From positions 1 to 6,156 of the forward strand of contig JACMOF010000311.1 in NCBI GenBank assembly GCA_014378155.1: a DNA stretch of 6,156 nt. Direction: 5' to 3'. A model generated the notes under the pieces. It made no database searches. It saw only the letters and a list, made by a program, of their open reading frames with translations, and was not told the origin of the DNA. The translations under genes were made by a program, and so were the position numbers. This DNA is from Caulobacter sp. GTDB lineage: Bacteria > Pseudomonadota > Alphaproteobacteria > Caulobacterales > Caulobacteraceae. Shown piece after piece: positions 1-6,154 of the stretch. Each line of letters begins with the position of its first letter. The stretch's first letter is position 1.

Positions 1-1
1 G

Positions 2-280
2 AGCTGCGGCCAGTGCACCCCGTGCCGCGAAGGCACCGGCTGGATGTGGCGGGTCATGGAACGCATGGCCACTGGCGAGGCCAATCCGAAAGAGATCGAC
101 ACCCTGCTGGACGTCACCACCCAGGTCGAGGGTCACACCATCTGCGCCCTCGGGGACGCGGCCGCCTGGCCGATCCAGGGCCTGTTCCGGCACTTTCGCC
201 ACGAGGTGGAAGACCGGATCGCTACCTATCGCACCGGTCGCCTGCACGTGCAGGGCGCCAGCCTGATCGCGGCGGAGTAG
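2..280 (+). CDS. nuoF: NADH-quinone oxidoreductase subunit F (NuoF), C-terminal fragment
   Basis: This is the last 92 residues of NuoF (Nqo1/NDUFV1), the peripheral-arm subunit that binds NADH and FMN and carries [4Fe-4S] cluster N3. The gene enters from the left edge with its start outside the window. The fragment opens with the family signature [11 protein letters not shown]. Its three cysteines (codons 5-7, 14-16 and 23-25) are in CxxCxxC spacing, and the fourth ligand lies in [12 protein letters not shown] (codon 143-145). All four N3 ligands are therefore present. The NADH and FMN sites are upstream and cannot be judged. After the cluster domain come a short helical tail ([12 protein letters not shown]) and a normal C-terminus, ending at TAG 278-280. 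The next gene starts 5 bases later, so this is an operon-internal junction. The identification is secure; only the missing N-terminus limits it. Confidence 0.97.
   Translation, partial: SCGQCTPCREGTGWMWRVMERMATGEANPKEIDTLLDVTTQVEGHTICALGDAAAWPIQGLFRHFRHEVEDRIATYRTGRLHVQGASLIAAE
271..278 (+). promoter_or_regulatory. Ribosome binding site for the 74-residue ORF, inside the nuoF stop region
   Basis: The octamer GGCGGAGT overlaps the last nuoF codons and its stop. GGAG at 274-277 sits 8 bases before ATG 286. This supports 286 as the start of the small ORF, rather than any start further upstream in that frame inside nuoF. The same octamer precedes nuoG and nuoH. Confidence 0.65.
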
Positions 281-285
281 GGACC

Positions 286-510
286 ATGGCTGAAGAGCCC
301 GACAATTTGGTTCTTTTGATGCTCCGAAAAATGGACGGAAAGCTCGACCGTATCGTGGAAGACGTTCAGGCCCTCAAGGTTCGCATGACCCATGTCGAAG
401 AAGGTCTGGCCGGTGTGAACCCGCGGCTTGATCGGCTTGAGGTCCGTGTCGACCGGATCGAACAGCGTTTGGAACTTGTGGATTCGCCCTACGGCGGAGT
501 GCGGGAATAA
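286..510 (+). CDS. Small coiled-coil protein of unknown function, embedded between nuoF and nuoG
   Basis: This is a 74-residue protein that is not a core complex I subunit; I cannot name its family. It starts at ATG 286, 5 bases after nuoF, behind a GGAG. Its stop TAA (508-510) shares one base with the nuoG ATG (TAATG), implying translational coupling. After a short acidic start (MAEEPDNLVL), hydrophobic residues occupy strict alternating 3/4 spacing: V9, L13, M16, L20, I23, V27, L30, M34, V37, L41, V44, L48, L51, V55, I58, L62, V65. Charged residues fill most other positions. This is a near-continuous amphipathic coiled coil, with P46 as the only likely kink. There is no signal peptide, membrane segment, cysteine or catalytic motif, so it is probably cytoplasmic and oligomeric. 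From memory, similar short coiled-coil proteins are common in Alphaproteobacteria. Early codons (TTG, CTT, TTT, CGA, AAA, GGA) are less GC-biased than those of its neighbours. An assembly or scaffolding role for the peripheral arm is inference from position only. Confidence 0.82.
   Translation: MAEEPDNLVLLMLRKMDGKLDRIVEDVQALKVRMTHVEEGLAGVNPRLDRLEVRVDRIEQRLELVDSPYGGVRE
493..500 (+). promoter_or_regulatory. Ribosome binding site for nuoG
   Basis: The octamer GGCGGAGT lies within the end of the coiled-coil ORF, with GGAG (496-499) 10 bases before ATG 510. This supports the nuoG start in the TAATG overlap. Confidence 0.6.
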
Positions 511-2570
511 TGGCTAAAGCCAAGGTCAACGGCGTCGAGGTCGAGTTCGAGCCCGGCATGACGGTTCTGCAGGTCGCGGAACTGGCTGGGGAAGAGATCC
601 CGCGTTTCTGCTATCACGAGCGCCTGAGCATCGCCGGCAACTGCCGGATGTGCCTGGTCGAGGTGAAGCCCGGTCCGCCCAAGCCGCAGGCGTCGTGCGC
701 CCTGCCGGCAGCCGAGGGCCAGGAGATCTTCACCAAGACCCCGATGGTCAAGAAGGCCCGCGAAGGGGTGATGGAGTTCCTGCTCATCAACCACCCGCTG
801 GATTGCCCGATCTGCGACCAGGGCGGCGAGTGCGATCTGCAGGACCAGGCCATGGGCTATGGCCGCGACGACAGCCGCTATCACGAGAACAAGCGCGCGG
901 TCGAAGAGAAGGCCATGGGCCCGCCCATCAAGACCGTGATGACCCGCTGCATCCAGTGCACGCGCTGCGTCCGCTTCATCACCGAGGTCGCCGGCTCGCC
1001 GGAGATCGGCCTGATCTCGCGCGGCGAAGACGTTGAAATCACCACCTATCTGGGCGCGGCGGTGACGTCCGAGCTTAGCGCCAATGTCATCGACCTGTGC
1101 CCGGTCGGCGCCCTGACCTCCAAGCCCTACGCCTTCGAGGCGCGGCCTTGGGAGCTCAAGAAGACCGAGAGCATCGACGTCATGGACGCCCTGGGCTCGG
1201 CTATCCGCGTCGACGCCCGTGGCAATGCCGTGCTCCGCGTGCTGCCGCGCGTCAACGAGGACGTCAACGAGGAGTGGATCTCCGACAAGACCCGCTACGC
1301 CGTCGACGGCCTGCAGCGCCAGCGTCTGGACCGTCCCTATGTCCGCGTCGCCGGCAAGCTGCAGCCCGCCAGCTGGGGCGAGGCGTTCGCCGCTGTGGCC
1401 GCGAAGATCAAGGCGACGTCGCCCGAACGCATCGGCGTCATCGCCGGCGACCTGCAGGACGCCGAGAGCCTGAAGGCGACCAAGGACCTGTTCACCGCCC
1501 TGGGCGTCAAGAACCTCGACGCCCGCCAGGACGGCCTGACCCTTGGCAATGGCCCGCGAGAGAGCTGGCTGTTCAATTCGACCATCGCCGGTATCGAGAA
1601 CGCCGACGTCATCCTGCTGGTCGGCGCCAATCCCAAGGTCGAGGCGCCGGTGCTCAACACCCGCCTGCGCAAGCAGTGGATCGCCGGCAAGCTGCGCGTC
1701 GGCGTGATCGGCGAGCGCGGCGACCAGACCTATGACTACGACTATCTCGGCGCCGGCTCTCAGACCCTGTCGGGCCTGGCCGACAGCCAGTCCGACTTCG
1801 TCGCTGCCCTGAAGAACGCCCAACGCCCGGCGATCATCATCGGCCAAGGCGCCCTGACCCGCACCGACGGCGCCGCCGTGCTGAAGGCCGCCGCCGCTGT
1901 CGCCACGAGCTTCAACGTGGTGCGTGAAGGCTGGAACGGCTGGAACGTGCTGCACACCGCCGCCGCGCGCGTGGCCGGTCTGGACCTGGGTTTCGTGCCG
2001 GGCGAGGGTGGTCTGACCGCTAGCCAGATGCTCAAGCCGGGCGCGCTGGACGTTCTGTTCCTGCTGGGCGCCGACGAGTGCGAGACCGCCGCCTCGGACG
2101 CCTTCAAGATCTATCTGGGCACCCATGGCGACGCCGGCGCCCACAAGGCCGACGTCATCCTGCCAGGGGCCGCCTATACCGAGAAGAACGGCCTCTATGT
2201 GAACACCGAAGGCCGCGTCCAGATGGGCGAGCGGGCGGTGTTCCCCAAGGGCGAGGCCAAGGAAGACTGGTCGATCCTGCGGGCCCTGTCGGAGCATGTC
2301 GGGACAAAGTTGCCCTATGACAGCCTGGACCAACTGCGGACCAAGCTGTTCGCCGACCACCCGACCTTCGGCCAGATCGACTTCGCGCCGGGCTCGATCC
2401 CGACGGTGTTTGACCTCTCAAACCTGGGCGGCGACGGCGAGCTTGCGGACGCGCCGTATGAAGGCTCGATCAAGGCCTTCCACCTGACCAATCCCATCGC
2501 GCGCGCCAGCGTGACCATGGCCGAATGTGCGGCCGTGGCCTCCGGCGCCGCCAAGATCGCGGCGGAGTAA
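510..2570 (+). CDS. nuoG: NADH-quinone oxidoreductase subunit G (NuoG)
   Basis: This 686-residue iron-sulfur subunit of the peripheral arm is homologous to NDUFS1/Nqo3. It relays electrons from the NuoE/F module towards NuoI. The N-terminal ferredoxin-like domain has the N1b [2Fe-2S] ligands C34, C45, C48 and C63. The next domain has the N5 ligands H95, C99, C102 and C108 (HPLDCPIC then GGEC). The third has the N4 ligands C147, C150, C153 and C197. From about residue 220 the protein has the molybdopterin-oxidoreductase-like fold with no catalytic cofactor motif. Near the end it carries the family signature [11 protein letters not shown], followed by [14 protein letters not shown]. Beyond residue 197 only C524 and C673 remain, so the optional N7 cluster found in E. 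coli and Thermus is absent, as in mitochondria and Paracoccus. The length fits this short class. The start overlaps the previous stop by one base; nuoH follows 4 bases after the stop. Confidence 0.98.
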   Translation: MAKAKVNGVEVEFEPGMTVLQVAELAGEEIPRFCYHERLSIAGNCRMCLVEVKPGPPKPQASCALPAAEGQEIFTKTPMVKKAREGVMEFLLINHPLDCPICDQGGECDLQDQAMGYGRDDSRYHENKRAVEEKAMGPPIKTVMTRCIQCTRCVRFITEVAGSPEIGLISRGEDVEITTYLGAAVTSELSANVIDLCPVGALTSKPYAFEARPWELKKTESIDVMDALGSAIRVDARGNAVLRVLPRVNEDVNEEWISDKTRYAVDGLQRQRLDRPYVRVAGKLQPASWGEAFAAVAAKIKATSPERIGVIAGDLQDAESLKATKDLFTALGVKNLDARQDGLTLGNGPRESWLFNSTIAGIENADVILLVGANPKVEAPVLNTRLRKQWIAGKLRVGVIGERGDQTYDYDYLGAGSQTLSGLADSQSDFVAALKNAQRPAIIIGQGALTRTDGAAVLKAAAAVATSFNVVREGWNGWNVLHTAAARVAGLDLGFVPGEGGLTASQMLKPGALDVLFLLGADECETAASDAFKIYLGTHGDAGAHKADVILPGAAYTEKNGLYVNTEGRVQMGERAVFPKGEAKEDWSILRALSEHVGTKLPYDSLDQLRTKLFADHPTFGQIDFAPGSIPTVFDLSNLGGDGELADAPYEGSIKAFHLTNPIARASVTMAECAAVASGAAKIAAE
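2561..2568 (+). promoter_or_regulatory. Ribosome binding site for nuoH, inside the nuoG stop region
   Basis: GGCGGAGT overlaps the last nuoG codons and its stop, with GGAG (2564-2567) 7 bases before ATG 2575. This supports MSAFFSNP as the NuoH N-terminus. An upstream in-frame ATG at 2527 would add 16 Pro/Arg-rich residues encoded inside nuoG and is unlikely. Confidence 0.65.
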
Positions 2571-2574
2571 GCCG

Positions 2575-3648
2575 ATGAGTGCTTTCTTCTCCAATCCGGC
2601 CGTGACCTGGACCCTGCTGACCACCGGCGGGATCCTGCTGGTGGTGGTCTGGGTCCTGCTGAGCCTGGCCTTCCTGCTGCTCGCCGACCGCAAGATCTGG
2701 GCCGGCGTGCAGATGCGCAAGGGTCCCAACGTGGTCGGCCCCTTCGGCCTGCTGCAGTCCTTCGCCGACTTCGGCAAGTTCGTGCTGAAGGAAATCATCA
2801 TCCCGGCCGGCGCCGACAAGGTCATCTTCCTGCTGGCCCCGCTGCTGAGCCTGGTCCTGGCCTTCGTGGGCTGGGCCGTCATCCCGTTCGCGCCGGGTTG
2901 GGTGGTTTCCAACCTCAATGTCGGCATCCTGTACCTGCTGGCGATGAGCTCGCTGGGCGTCTACGGCATCATCATGGGCGGCTGGGCTTCGAACTCGAAG
3001 TACCCGTTCCTGGGCGCCCTGCGCTCGGCGGCGCAGATGGTGTCGTACGAAGTGTCGATCGGCCTGATCATCATCACGGTGATCCTGCTGGCCGGCACCA
3101 TGAACCTCAGCTCCATCGTCGACCAACAGGCCGGCTGGATCTGGAACTGGAACGTGTTTGGTGGCCACGGGCTGAAGAACATCATCCTGGCCCCGGTGAT
3201 GATCATCGCCATGGGCATGTTCTTCATCTCGGCCCTGGCCGAGACCAACCGCCCTCCGTTCGACCTGCCGGAAGCCGAATCCGAGCTCGTGGCCGGCTAC
3301 CAGGTGGAATACAGCTCGACCCCGTACCTGCTTTTCATGGTCGCCGAATATTCCAACATCGTGCTGATGTGCGCGATGATCAGCGTGCTGTTCTTCGGCG
3401 GCTGGAACCCGGGCTTCCCCATTGGCTTTACAGCCGGCTGGCCGCCGTTCCTGGTCAATTTCCTGCTGGCTCTGGTGTTCTATTTCAAGATCGTCGTGGC
3501 TTTCTTCTTCATCGCCATGGCCAAGGCTATCGTGCCTCGCTACCGCTATGACCAACTGATGCGCCTGGGCTGGAAAGTGTTCCTGCCGATGTCGCTGGTG
3601 CTGGTGATGCTGGTCAGCGCCTGGCGCGTGTTCGGGCTGCAGACGTGA
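2575..3648 (+). CDS. nuoH: NADH-quinone oxidoreductase subunit H (NuoH)
   Basis: This 357-residue integral membrane subunit is homologous to ND1/Nqo8. It joins the peripheral and membrane arms and forms much of the quinone access chamber. Hydrophobic segments run from near residue 12 to the C-terminus in the usual 8-helix pattern (for example about 12-36, 84-104, 115-135, 162-175, 202-221, 250-275, 300-320 and 335-352). Family motifs are clear. [16 protein letters not shown] (about 37-52) follows TM1 and leads into a conserved LQxxAD segment. SYEVSIG (about 157-163) carries a conserved glutamate. The cytoplasmic quinone-site loop [18 protein letters not shown] begins at A222, and its acidic residues are intact. 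The start at ATG 2575 is chosen from the GGAG 7 bases upstream and from family length. The stop TGA overlaps the GTG start of the next ORF by 4 bases. Nothing appears damaged. Confidence 0.98.
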   Translation: MSAFFSNPAVTWTLLTTGGILLVVVWVLLSLAFLLLADRKIWAGVQMRKGPNVVGPFGLLQSFADFGKFVLKEIIIPAGADKVIFLLAPLLSLVLAFVGWAVIPFAPGWVVSNLNVGILYLLAMSSLGVYGIIMGGWASNSKYPFLGALRSAAQMVSYEVSIGLIIITVILLAGTMNLSSIVDQQAGWIWNWNVFGGHGLKNIILAPVMIIAMGMFFISALAETNRPPFDLPEAESELVAGYQVEYSSTPYLLFMVAEYSNIVLMCAMISVLFFGGWNPGFPIGFTAGWPPFLVNFLLALVFYFKIVVAFFFIAMAKAIVPRYRYDQLMRLGWKVFLPMSLVLVMLVSAWRVFGLQT

Positions 3649-3899
3649 TCGCCAAATCCGCCCTTCTGGTCCTCATCGGTCTTGGCTTCACCGTGGCGAG
3701 CTGCGCGACCGATGACGTGGCCTCGGCCAAGACGTCGTACTCGCTGGGCCGCGGCGTGGTCAGCTATGACCAGCTGCGCCGCGACAGCGCACAATGCGTC
3801 GCCGATGGCGGAAAGATTGAATCCAAGCAGGACGGGGGCGACCCCACCCAGCTTTCGAACTACACCTGTGTGATTTCAAAGGGTAAGCAGCGTCCATGA
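3645..3899 (+). CDS. Predicted small lipoprotein of unknown function, embedded between nuoH and nuoI
   Basis: This is an 84-residue protein that I do not recognise as a complex I subunit. It starts at GTG 3645, overlapping the nuoH stop (GTGA). It ends at TGA 3897-3899, overlapping the nuoI ATG (ATGA). Four-base overlaps on both sides argue for a real, translationally coupled gene; no convincing Shine-Dalgarno precedes the GTG. The N-terminus looks like a lipoprotein signal peptide: K4, a hydrophobic stretch (about 5-17), then the lipobox VASC with C20 as the lipidation site. Mature residues begin CATDD; if sorting follows the E. coli rule, the absence of Asp at +2 suggests export to the outer membrane. 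The mature part (about 65 residues) is polar and contains C51 and C75, which could form a periplasmic disulfide. It could be a complex I accessory or assembly lipoprotein, or an unrelated envelope protein sharing the transcript. Membrane anchoring is well supported; the function is not. Confidence 0.83.
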   Translation: MIAKSALLVLIGLGFTVASCATDDVASAKTSYSLGRGVVSYDQLRRDSAQCVADGGKIESKQDGGDPTQLSNYTCVISKGKQRP

Positions 3900-4390
3900 T
3901 GATGCAACGCATTTCCCAGGCCGTGAAAGGCGTGGCGCTGCTCGACTTCGCGGGCGCCTTTGGCCTGGCCATGAAGTACATGATCGCCCCGAAGAAAACG
4001 GTGATCTATCCGAACGAACGCGGCCCGCAGTCGCCCCGGTTCCGCGGCGAGCACGCCCTGCGTCGCTATCCGTCGGGCGAAGAGCGATGCATCGCCTGCA
4101 AGCTTTGCGAAGCCGTCTGTCCCGCCCAGGCCATCACCATCGAGGCCGAACCGCGCGACGACGGCAGCCGCCGCACGACCCGCTACGACATCGACATGGT
4201 CAAGTGCATCTATTGCGGCCTGTGCCAGGAGGCCTGCCCGGTGGACGCCATCGTCGAAGGGCCGAACCTGGAGTTCGCCGTCGAGACGCGCGAAGAGCTC
4301 TACTACGACAAGGAAAAGCTGCTCGACAACGGCGATCGTTGGGAACGGTTGATCGCAAAGAATCTGGAGTTGGACGCGCCCTACCGTTAA
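3896..4390 (+). CDS. nuoI: NADH-quinone oxidoreductase subunit I (NuoI)
   Basis: This 164-residue ferredoxin-type subunit is homologous to NDUFS8/Nqo9. It carries clusters N6a and N6b, which bring electrons from NuoG to the terminal N2 cluster next to the quinone site. Two CxxCxxCxxxCP motifs are intact: C65, C68, C71, C75 ([13 protein letters not shown]) and C104, C107, C110, C114 ([13 protein letters not shown]). The amphipathic N-terminal part, with [13 protein letters not shown] near residues 27-39, is typical of the segment that packs on the membrane arm. Length matches the alphaproteobacterial and mitochondrial form. Three consecutive ATG codons (3896, 3899, 3902) make the exact start uncertain by up to two residues. 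The first overlaps the lipoprotein stop as ATGA, with AAAGGG at 3878-3883 a little far upstream. The stop is TAA 4388-4390, followed by the only sizeable gap in the window. Confidence 0.98.
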   Translation: MMMQRISQAVKGVALLDFAGAFGLAMKYMIAPKKTVIYPNERGPQSPRFRGEHALRRYPSGEERCIACKLCEAVCPAQAITIEAEPRDDGSRRTTRYDIDMVKCIYCGLCQEACPVDAIVEGPNLEFAVETREELYYDKEKLLDNGDRWERLIAKNLELDAPYR

Positions 4391-4403
4391 AGGACGGGGC
4401 GCG
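4375..4403 (+). repeat. Short inverted repeat (possible RNA hairpin) across the nuoI stop
   Basis: The arms CGCGCCC (4375-4381) and GGGCGCG (4397-4403) are perfect 7-base complements, separated by a 15-base loop that contains the nuoI TAA. There is no following T-run, so it does not look like an intrinsic terminator. In GC-rich DNA a 7-base match can arise by chance. A role in mRNA processing or in setting nuoI/nuoJ translation is only a possibility. Confidence 0.35.
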
Positions 4404-4446
4404 ATTCCGAAGGGAGGCGGCGGGCCATCCGGCACGGCGTTGGTTT

Positions 4447-5082
4447 ATGGTTTTAACGGGAGCACCTGCCTTGCAGGCGATAGCTTTCTATCTGCTGGCG
4501 TTCGCGACGATAGCGGCGGGTCTTCTCGTCGTCTCGGCCAAGAATCCCGTGCACTCGGTGCTCTTCCTGATCACCGCCTTTTTCTCGGCCGCCGGCCTCT
4601 TCGTCCTGCTGGGCGCGGAGTTTTTGGCGATGCTGCTGATCGTCGTCTATGTGGGCGCGGTCGCGGTGCTGTTCCTGTTCGTCGTGATGATGCTCGACGT
4701 CGACTTTACCGCCTTGCGACAGGGCTTCGCCCAGTACCTGCCGATCGGCGGCATCGTGGCGGGCTTCCTGACGCTGGAGATGATCTTCGTCGCCGCGACC
4801 GTGGCCAGCCATGGCGCGGCCGGCAAGAACGCCACCCCGATGGCCTCGGCGCCGGGCATTCCGAACACCGAGATGATTGGCCGGGTGCTCTACACCGACT
4901 ACATCTTCTTCTTCCAATTGGCGGGCCTGGTGCTGCTGGTCGCCATGATCGGCGCCATTGTCCTGACCCTGCGCCACAAGCCGGGCGTCAAGCGCCAGGA
5001 CATCGGCAAGCAAATCGCTCGTACGCCCAAGACCGGGATGGAAATCGTGCAGATCAAGCCCGGCGAGGGGATCAGCGAATGA
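4447..5082 (+). CDS. nuoJ: NADH-quinone oxidoreductase subunit J (NuoJ)
   Basis: This membrane-arm subunit is homologous to ND6/Nqo10 and has 211 residues from ATG 4447. It has five hydrophobic segments, roughly 10-29, 36-55, 59-83, 98-119 and 150-176. The third contains the family hallmark [20 protein letters not shown], where the pi-bulge/hinge of TM3 lies (E58 and Y68 in this numbering). It is followed by VVMMLDVDF, which is typical of alphaproteobacterial and mitochondrial forms. A loop of about 30 residues (119-149) separates TM4 and TM5, and the C-terminal tail is cytoplasm-like and basic. The start is uncertain: ATG 4447 has no Shine-Dalgarno nearby. TTG 4471 has CGGGAG 8 bases upstream and would give [11 protein letters not shown], closer to how I recall NuoJ proteins beginning (203 residues). 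The stop TGA overlaps the nuoK ATG by 4 bases. Confidence 0.95.
   Translation: MVLTGAPALQAIAFYLLAFATIAAGLLVVSAKNPVHSVLFLITAFFSAAGLFVLLGAEFLAMLLIVVYVGAVAVLFLFVVMMLDVDFTALRQGFAQYLPIGGIVAGFLTLEMIFVAATVASHGAAGKNATPMASAPGIPNTEMIGRVLYTDYIFFFQLAGLVLLVAMIGAIVLTLRHKPGVKRQDIGKQIARTPKTGMEIVQIKPGEGISE
4457..4462 (+). promoter_or_regulatory. Candidate ribosome binding site for a TTG start of nuoJ
   Basis: CGGGAG lies 8 bases before TTG 4471, in frame with nuoJ and just before its first membrane segment. If functional, it moves the nuoJ start 8 codons downstream of ATG 4447. The stronger-looking AGGGAGG at 4411-4417 is 29 bases from ATG 4447, and no ATG, GTG or TTG lies at normal spacing behind it. Confidence 0.5.
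5065..5070 (+). promoter_or_regulatory. Ribosome binding site for nuoK
   Basis: GAGGGG lies 8 bases before ATG 5079, inside the last codons of nuoJ. It supports the start in the ATGA overlap. The nuoK frame is open far upstream without a stop, so this site decides the start. Confidence 0.65.
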
Positions 5083-5384
5083 TCGGCCTGTCTCATTATC
5101 TCGTCGTCGCCGCGATCCTGTTCACGATCGGCGTCTTCGGGATCTTCGTGAACCGCAAGAACATCATCGTCATCCTGATGTCGATCGAGCTGATCCTGCT
5201 GGCGGTGAACATCAACCTGGTGGCCTTCTCGGTCTATCTGCACGACGTGACGGGGCAGATCTTCGCCATGTTCGTGCTGACTGTCGCGGCGGCCGAGGCC
5301 GCCGTCGGCCTGGCCATCCTGGTCACCTTCTTCCGTAACCGCGGCGACATCGCGGTCGACGACGCCAGCGTGATGAAGGGCTGA
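5079..5384 (+). CDS. nuoK: NADH-quinone oxidoreductase subunit K (NuoK)
   Basis: This 101-residue, three-helix membrane subunit is homologous to ND4L/Nqo11. It forms part of the E-channel that links the quinone site to the antiporter-like pumps. Hydrophobic segments are about residues 5-24, 29-50 and 60-84. The two membrane glutamates known to matter for proton pumping are present: E37 in [12 protein letters not shown] and E73 in [11 protein letters not shown], equivalent to E. coli E36 and E72. Length is exactly typical for the family. The ATG at 5079 overlaps the nuoJ stop, with GAGGGG upstream. After TGA 5382-5384 there are 5 bases before nuoL. No oddities are visible. Confidence 0.98.
   Translation: MIGLSHYLVVAAILFTIGVFGIFVNRKNIIVILMSIELILLAVNINLVAFSVYLHDVTGQIFAMFVLTVAAAEAAVGLAILVTFFRNRGDIAVDDASVMKG
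5375..5380 (+). promoter_or_regulatory. Ribosome binding site for the GTG start of nuoL
   Basis: GAAGGG lies 9 bases before GTG 5390, inside the end of nuoK. Together with the fit of MQTLVTILVFAPLLAA to a NuoL first helix, it supports GTG as the start. Confidence 0.6.
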
Positions 5385-5389
5385 TCGCA

Positions 5390-6154
5390 GTGCAGACTCT
5401 CGTCACCATCCTCGTCTTCGCGCCGCTGCTCGCCGCGATCATCGCCGGCCTGTTCGGTCGCCGCATCGGCGACATCGTCTCGCAAGCTATCACCACGGGC
5501 GGCTTGCTGCTGGCCTGCGCCCTGAGCTGGTACGTGTTCAGCCAGTGGACCTGGGGACACATGGAGGCCTTCACGGTCGACCTGCTTCCCTTCATCCACG
5601 TGGGCGACTTCGTCTCCAACTGGTCGATCCGCATCGACGCCCTGTCGTGCGTGATGCTGATCGTGGTCACCACGGTCTCGGCCCTCGTGCACATCTACAG
5701 CTGGGGCTACATGGCCGAGGACCCGGACAAGCCGCGGTTCTTCGCCTATCTGTCGCTGTTCACCTTCGCGATGCTGGCGCTCGTCACCGCCGCCGACTTC
5801 ATGCAGCTGTTCTTCGGCTGGGAAGGGGTGGGCCTGGCCTCGTACCTGCTGATCGGCTTCTGGTACAAGAAGCCGACCGCCAGCGCCGCCGCCATCAAGG
5901 CCTTCGTCGTCAACCGGGTGGGGGACTTCGGTTTCGCCCTAGGCATCATGACCACCTTCTGGGCCTATGGCACGATCCAGTTCCACGAACTGTTCCCGAT
6001 GATCGCCGCCAGCGCCTCGCGTAGCTGGGAGTTCGCGGGCCACAGCTTCCCGCTCGTCGATATCGCCTGCTTCCTGCTGTTCATCGGCGCGATGGGCAAG
6101 TCGGTGAAGGTCTTCCTGCACACATGGATGCCGGACGCCATGGTAGGTGCGTGA
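5390..6154 (+). CDS. nuoL: NADH-quinone oxidoreductase subunit L (NuoL), N-terminal part; frame ends abnormally at window edge
   Basis: This is the first 254 residues of NuoL, the distal antiporter-like proton-pumping subunit of the membrane arm (ND5/Nqo12, normally over 600 residues). It starts at GTG 5390 with GAAGGG 9 bases upstream. Hydrophobic segments lie near residues 3-22, 30-50, 83-103, 117-135, 137-157, 172-192 and 224-243. The TM5 motif FFGWEGVGLASYLLIGFWY carries the essential glutamate E145 (E. coli E144). The TM7 region GAMGKS carries K237 (E. coli K229). The family then normally continues GKSAQ..LHTWLPDAM.GPTPVSALIHAATM. Here it reads GKSVK, HTWMPDAMVGA and then TGA at 6152-6154. 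This is a cluster of unusual residues followed by a stop, two bases from the edge. Most likely the gene is intact in the organism and the last bases are a sequencing or assembly error; a true frameshift cannot be excluded. The N-terminal identification is secure. Confidence 0.9.
   Translation: MQTLVTILVFAPLLAAIIAGLFGRRIGDIVSQAITTGGLLLACALSWYVFSQWTWGHMEAFTVDLLPFIHVGDFVSNWSIRIDALSCVMLIVVTTVSALVHIYSWGYMAEDPDKPRFFAYLSLFTFAMLALVTAADFMQLFFGWEGVGLASYLLIGFWYKKPTASAAAIKAFVVNRVGDFGFALGIMTTFWAYGTIQFHELFPMIAASASRSWEFAGHSFPLVDIACFLLFIGAMGKSVKVFLHTWMPDAMVGA

Noticed and set aside
13..285. Extended start of the coiled-coil ORF at ATG 13
   Set aside because: The extra residues are H/R/G-rich and read out of frame through nuoF. 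ATG 286 has a well-placed GGAG and begins the protein-like sequence.
489..2360. 623-codon open frame on the - strand opposite nuoG
   Set aside because: In GC-rich genes with G/C at third positions the antisense frame is commonly stop-free. The translation is low-complexity (rich in A, G, D, H, Q, L) with no recognisable domain, while nuoG on the + strand is certain.
2470..3555. 361-codon open frame on the - strand opposite nuoH
   Set aside because: It is the same antisense artefact. The product is a highly charged H/D/Q/R-rich string mirroring the hydrophobic codons of nuoH, with no domain-like pattern.
4087..4446. Upstream extension of nuoJ into nuoI, from ATG 4087
   Set aside because: The extension is an Arg-rich shadow of nuoI, which is certain there, and NuoJ starts with a membrane segment after 4471.
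4391..4446. Possible intrinsic terminator or promoter between nuoI and nuoJ
   Set aside because: No T-run follows the inverted repeat, and no recognisable -35/-10 pair is visible. The gene order requires read-through to nuoJ-L.
4440..5078. The nuoK frame stays open upstream through all of nuoJ, suggesting a long fusion protein
   Set aside because: The upstream translation is an R/G/P-rich shadow of nuoJ. NuoK has a normal start at 5079 with its own ribosome site and standard family length.
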